DNA of 64,000 bases, from assembly GCA_948472945.1 (NCBI GenBank), contig CAOKVX010000007.1, forward strand, positions 1 to 64,000. Direction: 5' to 3'. Source of the DNA: an uncultured Clostridia bacterium (GTDB lineage Bacteria > Bacillota > Clostridia > Lachnospirales > Lachnospiraceae). A model generated the notes under the pieces. It was not told the DNA's origin and ran no database searches. It saw only the letters and a list, made by a program, of their open reading frames with translations. The position numbers were made by a program, and so were the translations under genes. Of the stretch, positions 8,079 to 17,025 are shown piece after piece (the stretch's first letter is position 1; every line of letters starts with the position of its first letter).

Positions 8079-9164
8079 TTACTTAGGCTGAATCTGTCCC
8101 TGGGCTTTAAGAAGCTCTGCAATCAGAACACCGCCGCCTGCCGCGCCGCGCACAGTATTGTGTGACAGACCTACAAACTTGTAATCAAATATTATATCTT
8201 CCCTAAGCCTTCCGAGAACTACTCCCATTCCGTTCTCATAATCGACATCCATAGATACCTGAGGGCGGTCATCCTCGTCCCTGTAGCTTATGAACTGCTT
8301 CGGCGCACTCGGAAGATTAAGCTCCTGAGGCAAACCTTTGAACGAAGTCCATCTATCAATAATATCATCTTTCGACGGTTTCTTGTCAAAGCTCATAAAT
8401 ACTGTGGCCGTATGTCCGTTTAGAACAGGAACTCGGATACACTGGCTTGATATAACCGGAGACTGCGCCTTGACAATTACGCCGTTCTCAACGCGTCCAA
8501 ATATTCGTAGAGGCTCCTGCTCGCTCTTTTCCTCCTCGCCGCCGATATATGGTATAATATTGCCCGTCATTTCCGGCCAGTCGGCAAATGTTTTTCCTGC
8601 GCCCGAGATAGCCTGATATGTCGAGGCTATTACTTTCGATGGCTTAAACTCTTTTAACGCAAAGAGCGCCGGCGTGTAGCTCTGTATTGAGCAGTTTGGT
8701 TTAACAACAATAAATCCTCTGTCTGTTCCAAGACGCTTCTTCTGGTTCTCTATAATGGCAAGGTGCTCAGGATTGATTTCAGGTACAACCATAGGAACGT
8801 CAGGCGTCCATCTGTGAGCGCTGTTGTTAGATACTACAGGCGTCTCCGTCTTTGCATATGCCTCCTCAATCGCACGTATTTCATCCTTTGTCATGTCGAC
8901 CGCACTGAAAACGAAATCAACCTGACTGCTTACCTTGTCAATATCATTGACGTCACACACAATTATATTCTTAACAGAATCTGGCATAGGGGTGTCCATC
9001 TTCCAGCGTCCGCCTACAGCTTCCTCATAAGTCTTTCCCGCGCTTCTCGGACTTGCCGCTATACAGACAACCTCGAACCAAGGATGATTTTCAAGCAGAG
9101 AGATGAACCTCTGTCCAACCATTCCGGTTCCGCCTAAGATACCTGCTCTTAATTTACCGCTCAT
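8079..9164 (-). CDS. asd: Aspartate-semialdehyde dehydrogenase, archaeal/fungal type
   Basis: This NADP-dependent enzyme makes aspartate semialdehyde for the lysine, threonine and methionine branches and for peptidoglycan precursors. The Rossmann motif AGILGGTGMVGQRF opens the protein. The catalytic cysteine is in KPNCSIQ, and the conserved histidine follows in LNGHTATVF. The 361-aa length and the VKPNCSIQSYT pattern fit the TIGR00978 branch found in archaea, fungi and many Clostridia. The frame is open to a TTG at 9182, but GGAGGA lies 6 nt before ATG 9164. It is transcribed alone. Confidence 0.94.
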   Translation of the reverse strand: MSGKLRAGILGGTGMVGQRFISLLENHPWFEVVCIAASPRSAGKTYEEAVGGRWKMDTPMPDSVKNIIVCDVNDIDKVSSQVDFVFSAVDMTKDEIRAIEEAYAKTETPVVSNNSAHRWTPDVPMVVPEINPEHLAIIENQKKRLGTDRGFIVVKPNCSIQSYTPALFALKEFKPSKVIASTYQAISGAGKTFADWPEMTGNIIPYIGGEEEKSEQEPLRIFGRVENGVIVKAQSPVISSQCIRVPVLNGHTATVFMSFDKKPSKDDIIDRWTSFKGLPQELNLPSAPKQFISYRDEDDRPQVSMDVDYENGMGVVLGRLREDIIFDYKFVGLSHNTVRGAAGGGVLIAELLKAQGQIQPK

Positions 9165-9270
9165 AACTGTTCCTCCAAACAAATCGATTTTTCTTAAACT
9201 TGATAAACTTATTAAACTTTTCGATATATTCTACACCATAAGCCGCGATAAGAAAATACTTTTTTTTTAT

Positions 9271-9298
9271 ATTTTAATAATTTCTATTTTTTTGACAA
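9271..9298 (-). promoter_or_regulatory. Putative promoter of asd
   Basis: Minus-strand TTGTCA (9298-9293), a 16-bp spacer and TAAAAT (9276-9271) lie about 107 nt upstream of the asd start in very AT-rich DNA. It is a plausible but unproven vegetative promoter. Confidence 0.4.
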
Positions 9299-9390
9299 AT
9301 GATTCGTTGTAATAATATATAAAATTATATAATTTTACCTTTACTCTCTGTAAATACTTCAATAACTATTTTTAGCCGCATGACACCGGA

Positions 9391-11502
9391 TTATTTTACT
9401 TTAATCTTCACAGTCTGCTTTACTCCCATATAAGTGACTGTCACCGATGCGTTTCCTTTTTTAAGTCCTTTAACAACGCCCTTTTTGTTAACTTTCACAA
9501 GCTTAGACGTACTCTTGAATTTAACTGACTTTTTAGGGGAAACCGTTACTTTTATTTTAACCGTCTTCCCTCTTTTAACATTAAGAGTTGCTTTCTTTAT
9601 CTTAAACGTAGCATTCCTGACCGTAACCGTACATGACGCCGAGGCATCTCCCGCCTTAGCTGTTATAACGGCCTTTCCTGCCCCCTTTGCCGTCACAACT
9701 CCTTTTCCGTTAACGACCGCGACTTTTTCATTTGACGAAGTCCATACTACAGGAATAGATGTTCCCGCAACCTCGGCCTTGACTGTAGTCTTATTAAAGC
9801 CTTTCTTAAAAAGTGTTGCTGATGATACCGAAAGCTTAACCGACACAGGGGAATTACCAGATGCAGGCGGGTTAACAGGCAATGTAACTGCCGGCGCCTG
9901 AACGGTTATGTCATATGACGCCGTCATTCCTGCGTATGTTATGATAATTTTTACCGTTCCAACCTTTGAAGTGTCCGCTTCTGTTATGGAATAACCGGTA
10001 ACCGCATTCCTGCTGCCGTCTTTTCCGACAACATTTACTACAAGTCCGTCGGCGCTAAAAGCTTCGCCTGCCGTAAATGTTTTCTTTACTTTGGATGTGT
10101 CTATCTCAATACCTGTATAAAGGTTCTTTGACGCAATCCACTCCATAATAGAAGTTGTGCTTCCATCTTCATCTTCAAAAAACTGTCCGTTTGCAAATAC
10201 CGGAACCCATCCCCCGTTATGTCCTGAATATACTACATTATCCCAAACAAACTGTCCTTTTGATTTATTTTCATTTTCCTGTTTAGGATAATATAATGTG
10301 AAATCATCCTCTGAATTGTCGTAAAACCTGAATCTGCTCGTAGCGTCTTTTTCGTTTGACTCCATTACCGCACATTTTGCGTCCTTATTGCCCGCCTGCA
10401 CAAGTTTCACGTACGAGGCATATGTGTATGGGTCCATCCTGCATGTTCCATCCGCCTCGCTACAGCTCACCCAAACCGGCAGGTCCTTTAATTTTTCCGC
10501 ATCCTGCTCGGTGATTGCATACGCCTGCGCGCATAAAAATGCCGCGGCATATTTTTCAGGCCTGTTCAGAATAACGCGGCTCGCCATATATCCGCCCATC
10601 GAAAGACCGCCCACATATATGCGGTTTGTGTCAATTCCGGGATTTTCAGCTATTATCTCATCTATAAGACTATTCACAACCTCAAGATAACCGGATTCAT
10701 TTGTGAAGCCCGCCGTAGGCCACTGGTTTGGCGACTGCGGGAGAAGGACATACGCTCCGCCCATAATTTCCTGAATCTCTTCGCCTGCAAAATTAGCCTC
10801 CGGATATGCGTACATCTGTACGCCGTGGTTCTTCAGGGAAGCTGCGCCGCCTTCACCTGCTCCGTGAAAAAATATTATTAAAGGTTTTTTTCCCCGCTTG
10901 TCTTTTGGCGAATAAAACGCAAAATCACAGAAATTATAGTTGCTGTCCGCTATAGACGGGTCAGTATACCTTTCGAGTACAAACTCGTCACACAGAAGGT
11001 TTACAACCTCATGCTGTTTGAATGTTTCTGAATTCCATTTTACCGTATATGTAAGCGTAAGCGGCGTATAGAAGTTCGCATAGCTGTAGGAGCCCGTATG
11101 TGAAGCCTGAACACCGCTTCCATACTCAAGCTCTAAAATTATGTAGTCTCCTGAGTCAGCCCTATTGCCATCAGCGTCAACGGGATATACGTCCGTAATC
11201 GTTCTCGGCCCATTGTAATCATCCTTGTAAGCCTGCTCGCTGTAATGCTTTGCATTGACCGAAAAATCGCCCGCATTCAGTTCTGCGGCAGAAACCTTAT
11301 TTCCCGTGTTAATCATAATTCTAGTTACATCCTTGCCCCAGTCAAACGGCTCGGCAATAATATTGAATTCACCCGCCTCCGGCAGCGTTTTCGTACTTGA
11401 AACCACCTCTTTTTTCATAGCGGCAAATACCCCTGTCCCCGCACCTAATATAAATGATGCGCAAATTGCTAAAACAAAAAAACGTATTACTTTTCTTAAC
11501 AT
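9391..11502 (-). CDS. Secreted esterase/hydrolase with Ig-like (Big_3, Big_2) domains
   Basis: A Sec signal peptide (basic start, hydrophobic run, cut near GVFAA) begins this 703-aa protein. Residues about 40-165 form a beta-rich Ig-like domain like that of Thermotoga EstA-type esterases. Residues about 175-455 form an alpha/beta-hydrolase with oxyanion motif FFHGAGEGG and nucleophile elbow GLSMGGY (GxSxG). Then come a Big_3-like domain (GIEIDTSKVKKTFTAGE onwards), a Big_2 domain with VVWTSSNEKVAVV, and a lysine-rich Big_2-like end domain. It probably removes ester groups from plant polysaccharide outside the cell; substrate unknown. The SD AAGGAG supports the ATG at 11502. Confidence 0.85.
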   Translation of the reverse strand: MLRKVIRFFVLAICASFILGAGTGVFAAMKKEVVSSTKTLPEAGEFNIIAEPFDWGKDVTRIMINTGNKVSAAELNAGDFSVNAKHYSEQAYKDDYNGPRTITDVYPVDADGNRADSGDYIILELEYGSGVQASHTGSYSYANFYTPLTLTYTVKWNSETFKQHEVVNLLCDEFVLERYTDPSIADSNYNFCDFAFYSPKDKRGKKPLIIFFHGAGEGGAASLKNHGVQMYAYPEANFAGEEIQEIMGGAYVLLPQSPNQWPTAGFTNESGYLEVVNSLIDEIIAENPGIDTNRIYVGGLSMGGYMASRVILNRPEKYAAAFLCAQAYAITEQDAEKLKDLPVWVSCSEADGTCRMDPYTYASYVKLVQAGNKDAKCAVMESNEKDATSRFRFYDNSEDDFTLYYPKQENENKSKGQFVWDNVVYSGHNGGWVPVFANGQFFEDEDGSTTSIMEWIASKNLYTGIEIDTSKVKKTFTAGEAFSADGLVVNVVGKDGSRNAVTGYSITEADTSKVGTVKIIITYAGMTASYDITVQAPAVTLPVNPPASGNSPVSVKLSVSSATLFKKGFNKTTVKAEVAGTSIPVVWTSSNEKVAVVNGKGVVTAKGAGKAVITAKAGDASASCTVTVRNATFKIKKATLNVKRGKTVKIKVTVSPKKSVKFKSTSKLVKVNKKGVVKGLKKGNASVTVTYMGVKQTVKIKVK

Positions 11503-11617
11503 TCCCTTTCTCCTTCCTTATTATCATCTGTATATTTCTCAGATGCTTTTATTCTTTTATAATAACATATTTGCAAAGAATATAGCAAGAAAAAGCCGTA
11601 AAGCCCGGTAGGGTCTG

Positions 11618-12241
11618 TTACGGCCATAGCTTTCTTAATTTTTCAAGCGCTTTTTTTTCAATTCTGCTCACGTAGCTTCTGCTGATTCCCATCTCGTCGG
11701 CAATCTCCCGCTGGGTAAGCTCTTTTTTGCCGTCGGGGAGTCCATATCTTTTATATATAATCTCCCTCTCCCTGCTACTTAACACGTCTCCTATGTTATC
11801 CCGAAGCCTTACAATATTATCCTCCAGCTCCATTTTTTCAGCGACATCGTCGTCAACACTCTCCAAAATGTCTATCAGGGCTATTTCATTTCCCTCTTTG
11901 TCTGAACCAATCGGCTCGTTTAAGTAAATATCTTTCGCCTGTTTTTTCTCCGACCTGAAATACATCAGAAGTTCATTTTCAATACATTTACTGCAGAATG
12001 TCGCAAGACGTATCTGTTTATTTTCATTAAAATTATCTATTCCCTTAATCAGGCCAACGGTTCCAATTGATATAAGGTCTTCCATCTCCCTGTCTTTCGA
12101 CGCATACTTTCTGGCAATGTATGCAACCAGCCTGAGGTTTTTTTCAATTAAAATGTTCCTTGCGTTGTTATCTCCCTGCCTAAATCTGTCTAAACATTCT
12201 CTCTCTTCATCTGCACTAAGCGGTTTTGGGAACGACTGCAC
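11618..12241 (-). CDS. sigK: Sporulation sigma factor SigK-like
   Basis: This sigma-70 family protein has a region 2 (RNILIEKNLRLVAYIARKY, DLISIGTVGLIKGI) and region 4 (LTQREIADEMGISRSYVSR) that closely resemble Bacillus SigK, including the PIGSDKEGNEI linker. SigK drives late mother-cell transcription in sporulation. Start choice matters. The frame is open to TTG 12310, with an ATG at 12280, but the only good SD (GAGGTG) lies 6 nt before GTG 12241, giving MQSFPKPLSADEE. That form (207 aa) lacks the membrane-anchoring pro-sequence of Bacillus pro-SigK, as in Clostridioides difficile. No other sporulation gene is in the window. Confidence 0.85.
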   Translation of the reverse strand: MQSFPKPLSADEERECLDRFRQGDNNARNILIEKNLRLVAYIARKYASKDREMEDLISIGTVGLIKGIDNFNENKQIRLATFCSKCIENELLMYFRSEKKQAKDIYLNEPIGSDKEGNEIALIDILESVDDDVAEKMELEDNIVRLRDNIGDVLSSREREIIYKRYGLPDGKKELTQREIADEMGISRSYVSRIEKKALEKLRKLWP

Positions 12242-12338
12242 AACTGACACCTCAAAATGATATCCATATATACTATGCATAAGACAAAATGTTCGTGCTT
12301 TTCCACCCAAAATAGCCTATGATAAATATTTCGACAAA

Positions 12339-13190
12339 TTATCTGGCATTGTCATAATCATCAAGAAAATGATGCCTTTCTCCCTTTCGTTTATACGTTA
12401 TCACAGTATCAATGTTAACATTCTCAACACTCTTAAAAATATTTGCCTCAACGAACGGATTTACCTTACTTAGTTCCCGTATAAGCCCTTTTATCTCTTT
12501 TCGCTTTGAAAGATTTTCCTTATCTCCACACTCCTCACAATCCTGAGTAAACTTACATGCGCACTGCAGGAATGTAAGTCCATTGTAGTCACGCCACGCC
12601 TCAATAGCCTGCTCCCTAATAAGATACATAGGCCTTATAAGCTCCATTCCATCAAAATTCGTGCTGTGAAGCTTAGGCATCATCGTCTGAATCTGCGCCC
12701 CGTACAGCATACCCATGAGTATAGTCTCTATAACGTCGTCGTAATGGTGTCCGAGAGCAATCTTATTACAGCCGATTTCCTTTGCATAACTGTACAGATA
12801 CCCCCTCCTCATGCGTGCACAGATATAGCACGGCGACTTCTCTATATGAAACACTGAATCAAATATATCAGACTCAAATATCTGAATTGGAACTTTTAGA
12901 ATCTCCGCATTATTTTCGATCGCCTCTCTGTTTTCCCTGTTATAACCGGGGTCCATAACGATAAATCTTAAATCAAACGAGAACTTATTATGCAGTCGCA
13001 GTTCCTGAAACAGCTTAGCCATAAGCATTGAATCTTTCCCACCGGAAATGCATACGGCAATACTATCGCCCTCTTTCACAAGCTCATACCTGTTGATTGC
13101 TTTTGTGAATTTACACCATATATCTTTGCGGAACTTTCTCCTTATGCTGAGCTCGACAGCCCTGCTAACATCATCTTCCATATCATGCAC
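12339..13190 (-). CDS. PP-loop ATPase, TtcA-like tRNA 2-thiocytidine synthetase family
   Basis: The PP-loop SGGKDSML (about residue 48) binds ATP for adenylation of a tRNA base. Cysteines in CYICARMRR and further down in CKFTQDCEEC resemble the Fe-S cluster and sulfur-transfer residues of TtcA, which thiolates C32 in some tRNAs. ALGHHYDDVIETILM is the family's second signature. At 283 aa it is close to TtcA length, but Clostridia carry several paralogues, so the exact tRNA target is unsure. A GTG at 13190 (after GGCAGGTG) or an ATG at 13181 could start it. It lies just upstream of sigK on the same strand. Confidence 0.83.
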   Translation of the reverse strand: MHDMEDDVSRAVELSIRRKFRKDIWCKFTKAINRYELVKEGDSIAVCISGGKDSMLMAKLFQELRLHNKFSFDLRFIVMDPGYNRENREAIENNAEILKVPIQIFESDIFDSVFHIEKSPCYICARMRRGYLYSYAKEIGCNKIALGHHYDDVIETILMGMLYGAQIQTMMPKLHSTNFDGMELIRPMYLIREQAIEAWRDYNGLTFLQCACKFTQDCEECGDKENLSKRKEIKGLIRELSKVNPFVEANIFKSVENVNIDTVITYKRKGERHHFLDDYDNAR

Positions 13191-13521
13191 TGATAATCAC
13201 CTGCCATTATAGTAATGTCTTTCAATTTTTTCAGTTAATTATATACTAAATTATATCCGTATGCAATTTTTTAGATAATCTTTGCCGGCTGCCGAAGCTA
13301 ACATAAACCAAAGAGTTCCGCTTTATATGCAGCAACATAAAAGTTGCAGCGGTAACTTCCGTCGGAAAAGTAAAGACCGGGGAAACGGGCAGCTGTACAG
13401 TATATATCTTTTCTAATAACGGATGTAAGCGAAAGATTAATATAAAAGTAAGATAATAGAATAGGTGGAAATCAAATACCCCCGCAGCAAGCTGCGGGGG
13501 TATTAAAATTAAAATTTCTTA
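13191..13521. other. Intergenic region with large imperfect stem structure
   Basis: These 331 bases lie upstream of the PP-loop gene and downstream of the LRR gene stop. Around 13284-13394, an outer stem (GGCTGCC near 13288 with GGGCAGC near 13387) encloses an inner hairpin, AGTTCCGCT near 13315 pairing with AGCGGTAACT near 13348, with a further GCAAC/GTTGC tip. No ORF is apparent. The terminator at 13477-13502 closes the region. Confidence 0.45.
13477..13502 (-). terminator. Rho-independent terminator of the LRR protein gene
   Basis: A 12-bp perfect stem, TACCCCCGCAGC with GCTGCGGGGGTA, has a 2-nt apparent loop (the inner pairs probably open) and lies 20 nt after the LRR stop. The minus-strand tail TTTGATTT is moderately T-rich. 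Confidence 0.75.
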
Positions 13522-15801
13522 TTAATACTTATAATACTTAACTTTATTTTTATCAAAATACTTGGCAAGCGGCGAATTCTTCTTAACCATAAGCTTACAC
13601 CGCTTACATGATTTGTCAAAAGCATAGATTACATTTAGGACTCCATCGTCGTCATAATAACTCTTATTAAATGTTTTCATGCTCTTAGGAAGGTAAAGTT
13701 TTATATTTTTACAGTCATAAAATGACAATCCTTTACCTGACTTCACTCCTTCTGGAATAACTACTTTTTTAAGATATTTGCATCCTAAAAACGATTTTTC
13801 TGACAACGGTGAATCTTTCCTGACAGTGTACTTTGTACCTTTTCTTGCGGATGGATATAACAAAAGCGAGCCTTTTGTTTTTTTCTTATACAGCACTCCG
13901 TCAATCGCCTCAAATTCTTCGTTTGAGGCATGTACCTTTATGCTTTCAAGCTGACTGCATCCGACAAGGGCGTCTTCCTCCAAATAATCAACGCCTTTAG
14001 ATAAAGTAATTGACTTAACGCTGCTGCCGTCCAACGCTTTATTATATATTCTGCCTACGCTGTTTGCAGTTACAAGCTCTGTAATCGCAGAGTCCTGAAA
14101 TGCAAATGAGCATATACTCATGACACCGTACGGAACATTAAACTTGCCGGTTAATTGTGCAGGATATGATACAAGGTCTCTCATATCTGACGAATATAGC
14201 GCTCCGTCAATACTCTTCAATTCGCCTCCTTCCGGAACCGATATTGAACTAAGAGAAGTACATCCGGCAAAAGGATTACTCTGTACATATCCAAAAACTA
14301 TACTCGAAGATTCACATTCCAAAAGCTCCGGTACATCATCTGCGTGAAACAAAATATCGTCGTACAATACTTTTCCAAGCGGTTTGTTAAAATTAACTTC
14401 CCTTATATTGGTGCATTTCAAAAACGAAAGCACGCCAATCTTCTGCGCGTTAAGCGAGATATTTCCGCTTAGTCCTGAACAGTGTGCGAAAGCCGCAGCG
14501 CCTATCTCGTCGATATTGTCCATGTTAATATTTTTTAACGAACTGCATTTATAAAAACATGCCACAGGAATTTTTGTTATTGACTTTGGAATTGTAATAC
14601 TTTCCAACGCCGTACATCCAAGAAACATCTCATCTGAAAGCGCCATCATTGTTTCAGGCAGTACAACCTCCTTAAGCGCAGTACAGTAGTAGAAACAAAT
14701 ACTGTTTGGGGAAACGGTTTTATCCGGAAAAACAGCCTTTATGAGACCCTTGCAGTTTTTAAATGCATCGTAGCTCCAAAATATCTTCTTAGTGACATCC
14801 GGAAGAGGCAGTGACGCCTGTGATATCATACTCTCTGCAAACGCCTCTTTTCCTATATAATTAATCTCGCCCTCCATAGCCACAGATGTAATTTCTGAAC
14901 CTGAAAATGCAAATGCGTATATCTTCTTAATATCATTTTTAAGTACTACAGCCTCCGCCTTTTTCGCCGGCCATGCAACGATCGCTTCATCTGATTTTCC
15001 ATATATAACTCCGTCAACGCATGTATAGTTTCCGTTTTCCTTTGGTATGTTGAATCTAACAATATTTCTGCAGTATGCAAAAGGGTTTGAACTTTTTTGT
15101 CCGAGAAGCTGAAGATTATCCATAAAGTTAACCTCTGTTATGCTCTCGCAGCCATAAAACGCCTCGTTATCCACAAGTGTAACACTGTTAAGGTTCAATA
15201 CACCCGTGATTGATTTATCAGCTTTAAATGCCTGCGTGCCAATCTCCTCCACGTTTTCCAAATTAATGGAAGAAAGCTTCGTGCACTCTTCAAAACATCC
15301 CATGCTGATTATTTTAATATTTTTTCCAAGATTTACTTTTTTAAGCTTTTTACATGAAGAGAATACACCTTCCCCAATCTCTTTCACGCTGTCGGGAATT
15401 TTTAAATTTGTAAGCCCGGTCTGGTCGAACGCATACTCTTCAATTCTGACCAGATTTTTAGATAATTTTACTTCCTTAAGATTACTGCACTTGTGAAACG
15501 CTTCCATTCCTATTGTCTCTACCGTATCAGGAATTATAACTTTCTTAATTTTTTTATTAGATGCAAAAGCGCAGTCGTCAATTCTCAATACCTTTTTTCC
15601 CGCTATCTTGTCTGGGATTTTTACATTCTTATCTTTACCAACATATGCCCAAATCTCAACGCCGCCTTTAACTTGCCCATACTTATAGTCCCCACTTGTG
15701 GCTGCCTTTGAACTGCTGCCCGTAAAAGAACAGGCCAGCACTGCGAAAAATATAAGACTAATTATTATTTTAATATGCCTTATAATATGTATTCTCTTCA
15801 T
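13522..15801 (-). CDS. Secreted BspA-type leucine-rich repeat protein
   Basis: This 759-aa protein begins with a signal peptide (MKRIHIIRHIKIII, then a hydrophobic run to about SSSKAA). Most of the rest is LRR_5 (BspA/TpLRR-like) repeats with the pattern ...I...AF..C..L..V.LP.. at about 23-residue spacing, interrupted by segments such as YTCVDGVIYGKSDEAIV and FEAIDGVLYKKKTKG that recur in this family. The end is lysine-rich (KYFDKNKVKYYKY), without LPXTG or a clear surface anchor. Such proteins are exposed adhesins or binding proteins in gut bacteria; the ligand is unknown. AAAGGAGGGG precedes ATG 15801. Confidence 0.85.
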   Translation of the reverse strand: MKRIHIIRHIKIIISLIFFAVLACSFTGSSSKAATSGDYKYGQVKGGVEIWAYVGKDKNVKIPDKIAGKKVLRIDDCAFASNKKIKKVIIPDTVETIGMEAFHKCSNLKEVKLSKNLVRIEEYAFDQTGLTNLKIPDSVKEIGEGVFSSCKKLKKVNLGKNIKIISMGCFEECTKLSSINLENVEEIGTQAFKADKSITGVLNLNSVTLVDNEAFYGCESITEVNFMDNLQLLGQKSSNPFAYCRNIVRFNIPKENGNYTCVDGVIYGKSDEAIVAWPAKKAEAVVLKNDIKKIYAFAFSGSEITSVAMEGEINYIGKEAFAESMISQASLPLPDVTKKIFWSYDAFKNCKGLIKAVFPDKTVSPNSICFYYCTALKEVVLPETMMALSDEMFLGCTALESITIPKSITKIPVACFYKCSSLKNINMDNIDEIGAAAFAHCSGLSGNISLNAQKIGVLSFLKCTNIREVNFNKPLGKVLYDDILFHADDVPELLECESSSIVFGYVQSNPFAGCTSLSSISVPEGGELKSIDGALYSSDMRDLVSYPAQLTGKFNVPYGVMSICSFAFQDSAITELVTANSVGRIYNKALDGSSVKSITLSKGVDYLEEDALVGCSQLESIKVHASNEEFEAIDGVLYKKKTKGSLLLYPSARKGTKYTVRKDSPLSEKSFLGCKYLKKVVIPEGVKSGKGLSFYDCKNIKLYLPKSMKTFNKSYYDDDGVLNVIYAFDKSCKRCKLMVKKNSPLAKYFDKNKVKYYKY

Positions 15802-16040
15802 GAATACCCCTCCTTTTAATGTTTATGTTATTTATTTCGATTTTGTAAAAACAATCTTACACGATATTATACTTTATTTTTCATGTTTGCCGCCAATCTC
15901 TTTTTTACAATTTCACCAGGGTCAATTATTTAATACTCAATCCGCTTAAGTATAAGCTTATTCATTTTATCTGTCAATCTGATATAATCATCGAAAATGT
16001 TGATTCAGGGCTTTGACATGGCTTTAGAGTCAGAGTGAAA

Positions 16041-16067
16041 GAAAAATAGCAGGCATTAACCTGCTAT
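16041..16067 (-). terminator. Rho-independent terminator of exonuclease gene
   Basis: ATAGCAGG (16046-16053) pairs with CCTGCTAT (16060-16067), loop of 6 nt, followed on the minus strand by a T5 run (16046-16042). It lies 11 nt beyond the exonuclease stop. Confidence 0.85.
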
Positions 16068-16077
16068 CAATACACTT

Positions 16078-16776
16078 TTAATCTTCTCGCTCACCGTCAC
16101 TGCCGCCGATTAATTTCTTTATGTTGCCAAAATCCACCATGTCGCCGATTGAAGCCTCGTTTTCACTTTTCTGTGTGTTAATTGCATCTATAATATATTT
16201 CAATTCTTTCTTAAATTTTTCTTCATCTCTCGACATTATAAACAGAGAAGCCGTATTGCGGGCATCATACAACGCGTCGTGCTGCCTCCCCTGAAACGCC
16301 TCACCCGCGTAGTCGATAGCTTTCTCAAGCGCTATCGGCTTTGATAATCCCAGCAGTCTGCTGAATTCCTTTTGAAAATCAACCCATACACCCAAAAGTT
16401 TCTTTTCATTTACTCCGGGCTTAAAATTTTTTATATTCATCTCGCTGACTACCTGCATCCTGTCGTTATCACTCCACTGATATAATATAAATTCGTCATT
16501 GTATGACGAACACCAGTCCGCAAACGCCCTTATCGCATCCTCAAATACAGGCGCATCCTGCACCATCGCAGTCGTTATCCCGGTCAGGGATGAATATCTA
16601 GATTCTATCGTGTCATTCAATTCAGGCTTTACATACGTCATAAACGTGCACATCTCATTGTAATTTTCATCAAGCATAACAGCGCCAATCTCAATAATCT
16701 CTTTATGAGTAGAACCCTTCATCTCATGCTCTTTAGCTATGCCGTTCATCTCAAAATCAACTATTATGTGTCTCAC
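16078..16776 (-). CDS. DEDDh 3'-5' exonuclease (DnaQ/KapD-like)
   Basis: Exo I motif DFE at residues 7-9, a middle Asp in the QWSDNDR segment, and the ExoIII motif HDALYDARNT (H-x4-D) make a full DEDDh active site. At 232 aa it is a stand-alone exonuclease of the KapD/ERI-1-like branch rather than a polymerase subunit, so RNA or short DNA is the likely substrate. The start is a GTG at 16776. It is a single gene with its own terminator. The acidic tail (SDGERED) is not part of the fold. Confidence 0.85.
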   Translation of the reverse strand: MRHIIVDFEMNGIAKEHEMKGSTHKEIIEIGAVMLDENYNEMCTFMTYVKPELNDTIESRYSSLTGITTAMVQDAPVFEDAIRAFADWCSSYNDEFILYQWSDNDRMQVVSEMNIKNFKPGVNEKKLLGVWVDFQKEFSRLLGLSKPIALEKAIDYAGEAFQGRQHDALYDARNTASLFIMSRDEEKFKKELKYIIDAINTQKSENEASIGDMVDFGNIKKLIGGSDGERED

Positions 16777-16930
16777 AATATTACCCTGCTTTCCTTAGTT
16801 TCCAGTGTCTGTATGACAAATCAAACGGTAATGTCCAAAATGATTTGTAATATTTATAGCATCATATCATAAAATTAAAAAATACTCAACGCTAGGTAAA
16901 TTATGGAAAGCAATTTTATATAAGAATATT

Positions 16931-16963
16931 CAGAGCAATGAATTGACTTAATCCATTGCTCTG
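16931..16963 (-). terminator. Hairpin downstream of the chemoreceptor gene
   Basis: CAGAGCAATG (16931-16940) pairs perfectly with CATTGCTCTG (16954-16963). It lies 63 nt past the receptor stop, with an AT-rich but poor T-tract on the minus strand, so it may be a weak terminator. Confidence 0.45.
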
Positions 16964-17025
16964 TGAATAAACATTCCCTGTTTTAAATATATGCGCACGG
17001 TCGGCGAAATACGCCTAAAATATAT

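Noticed and set aside
9434..9901. 155-codon plus-strand frame opposite the esterase Ig domains
   Set aside because: It is an antisense shadow of a Lys/Thr/Val-rich repeat region and has no SD.
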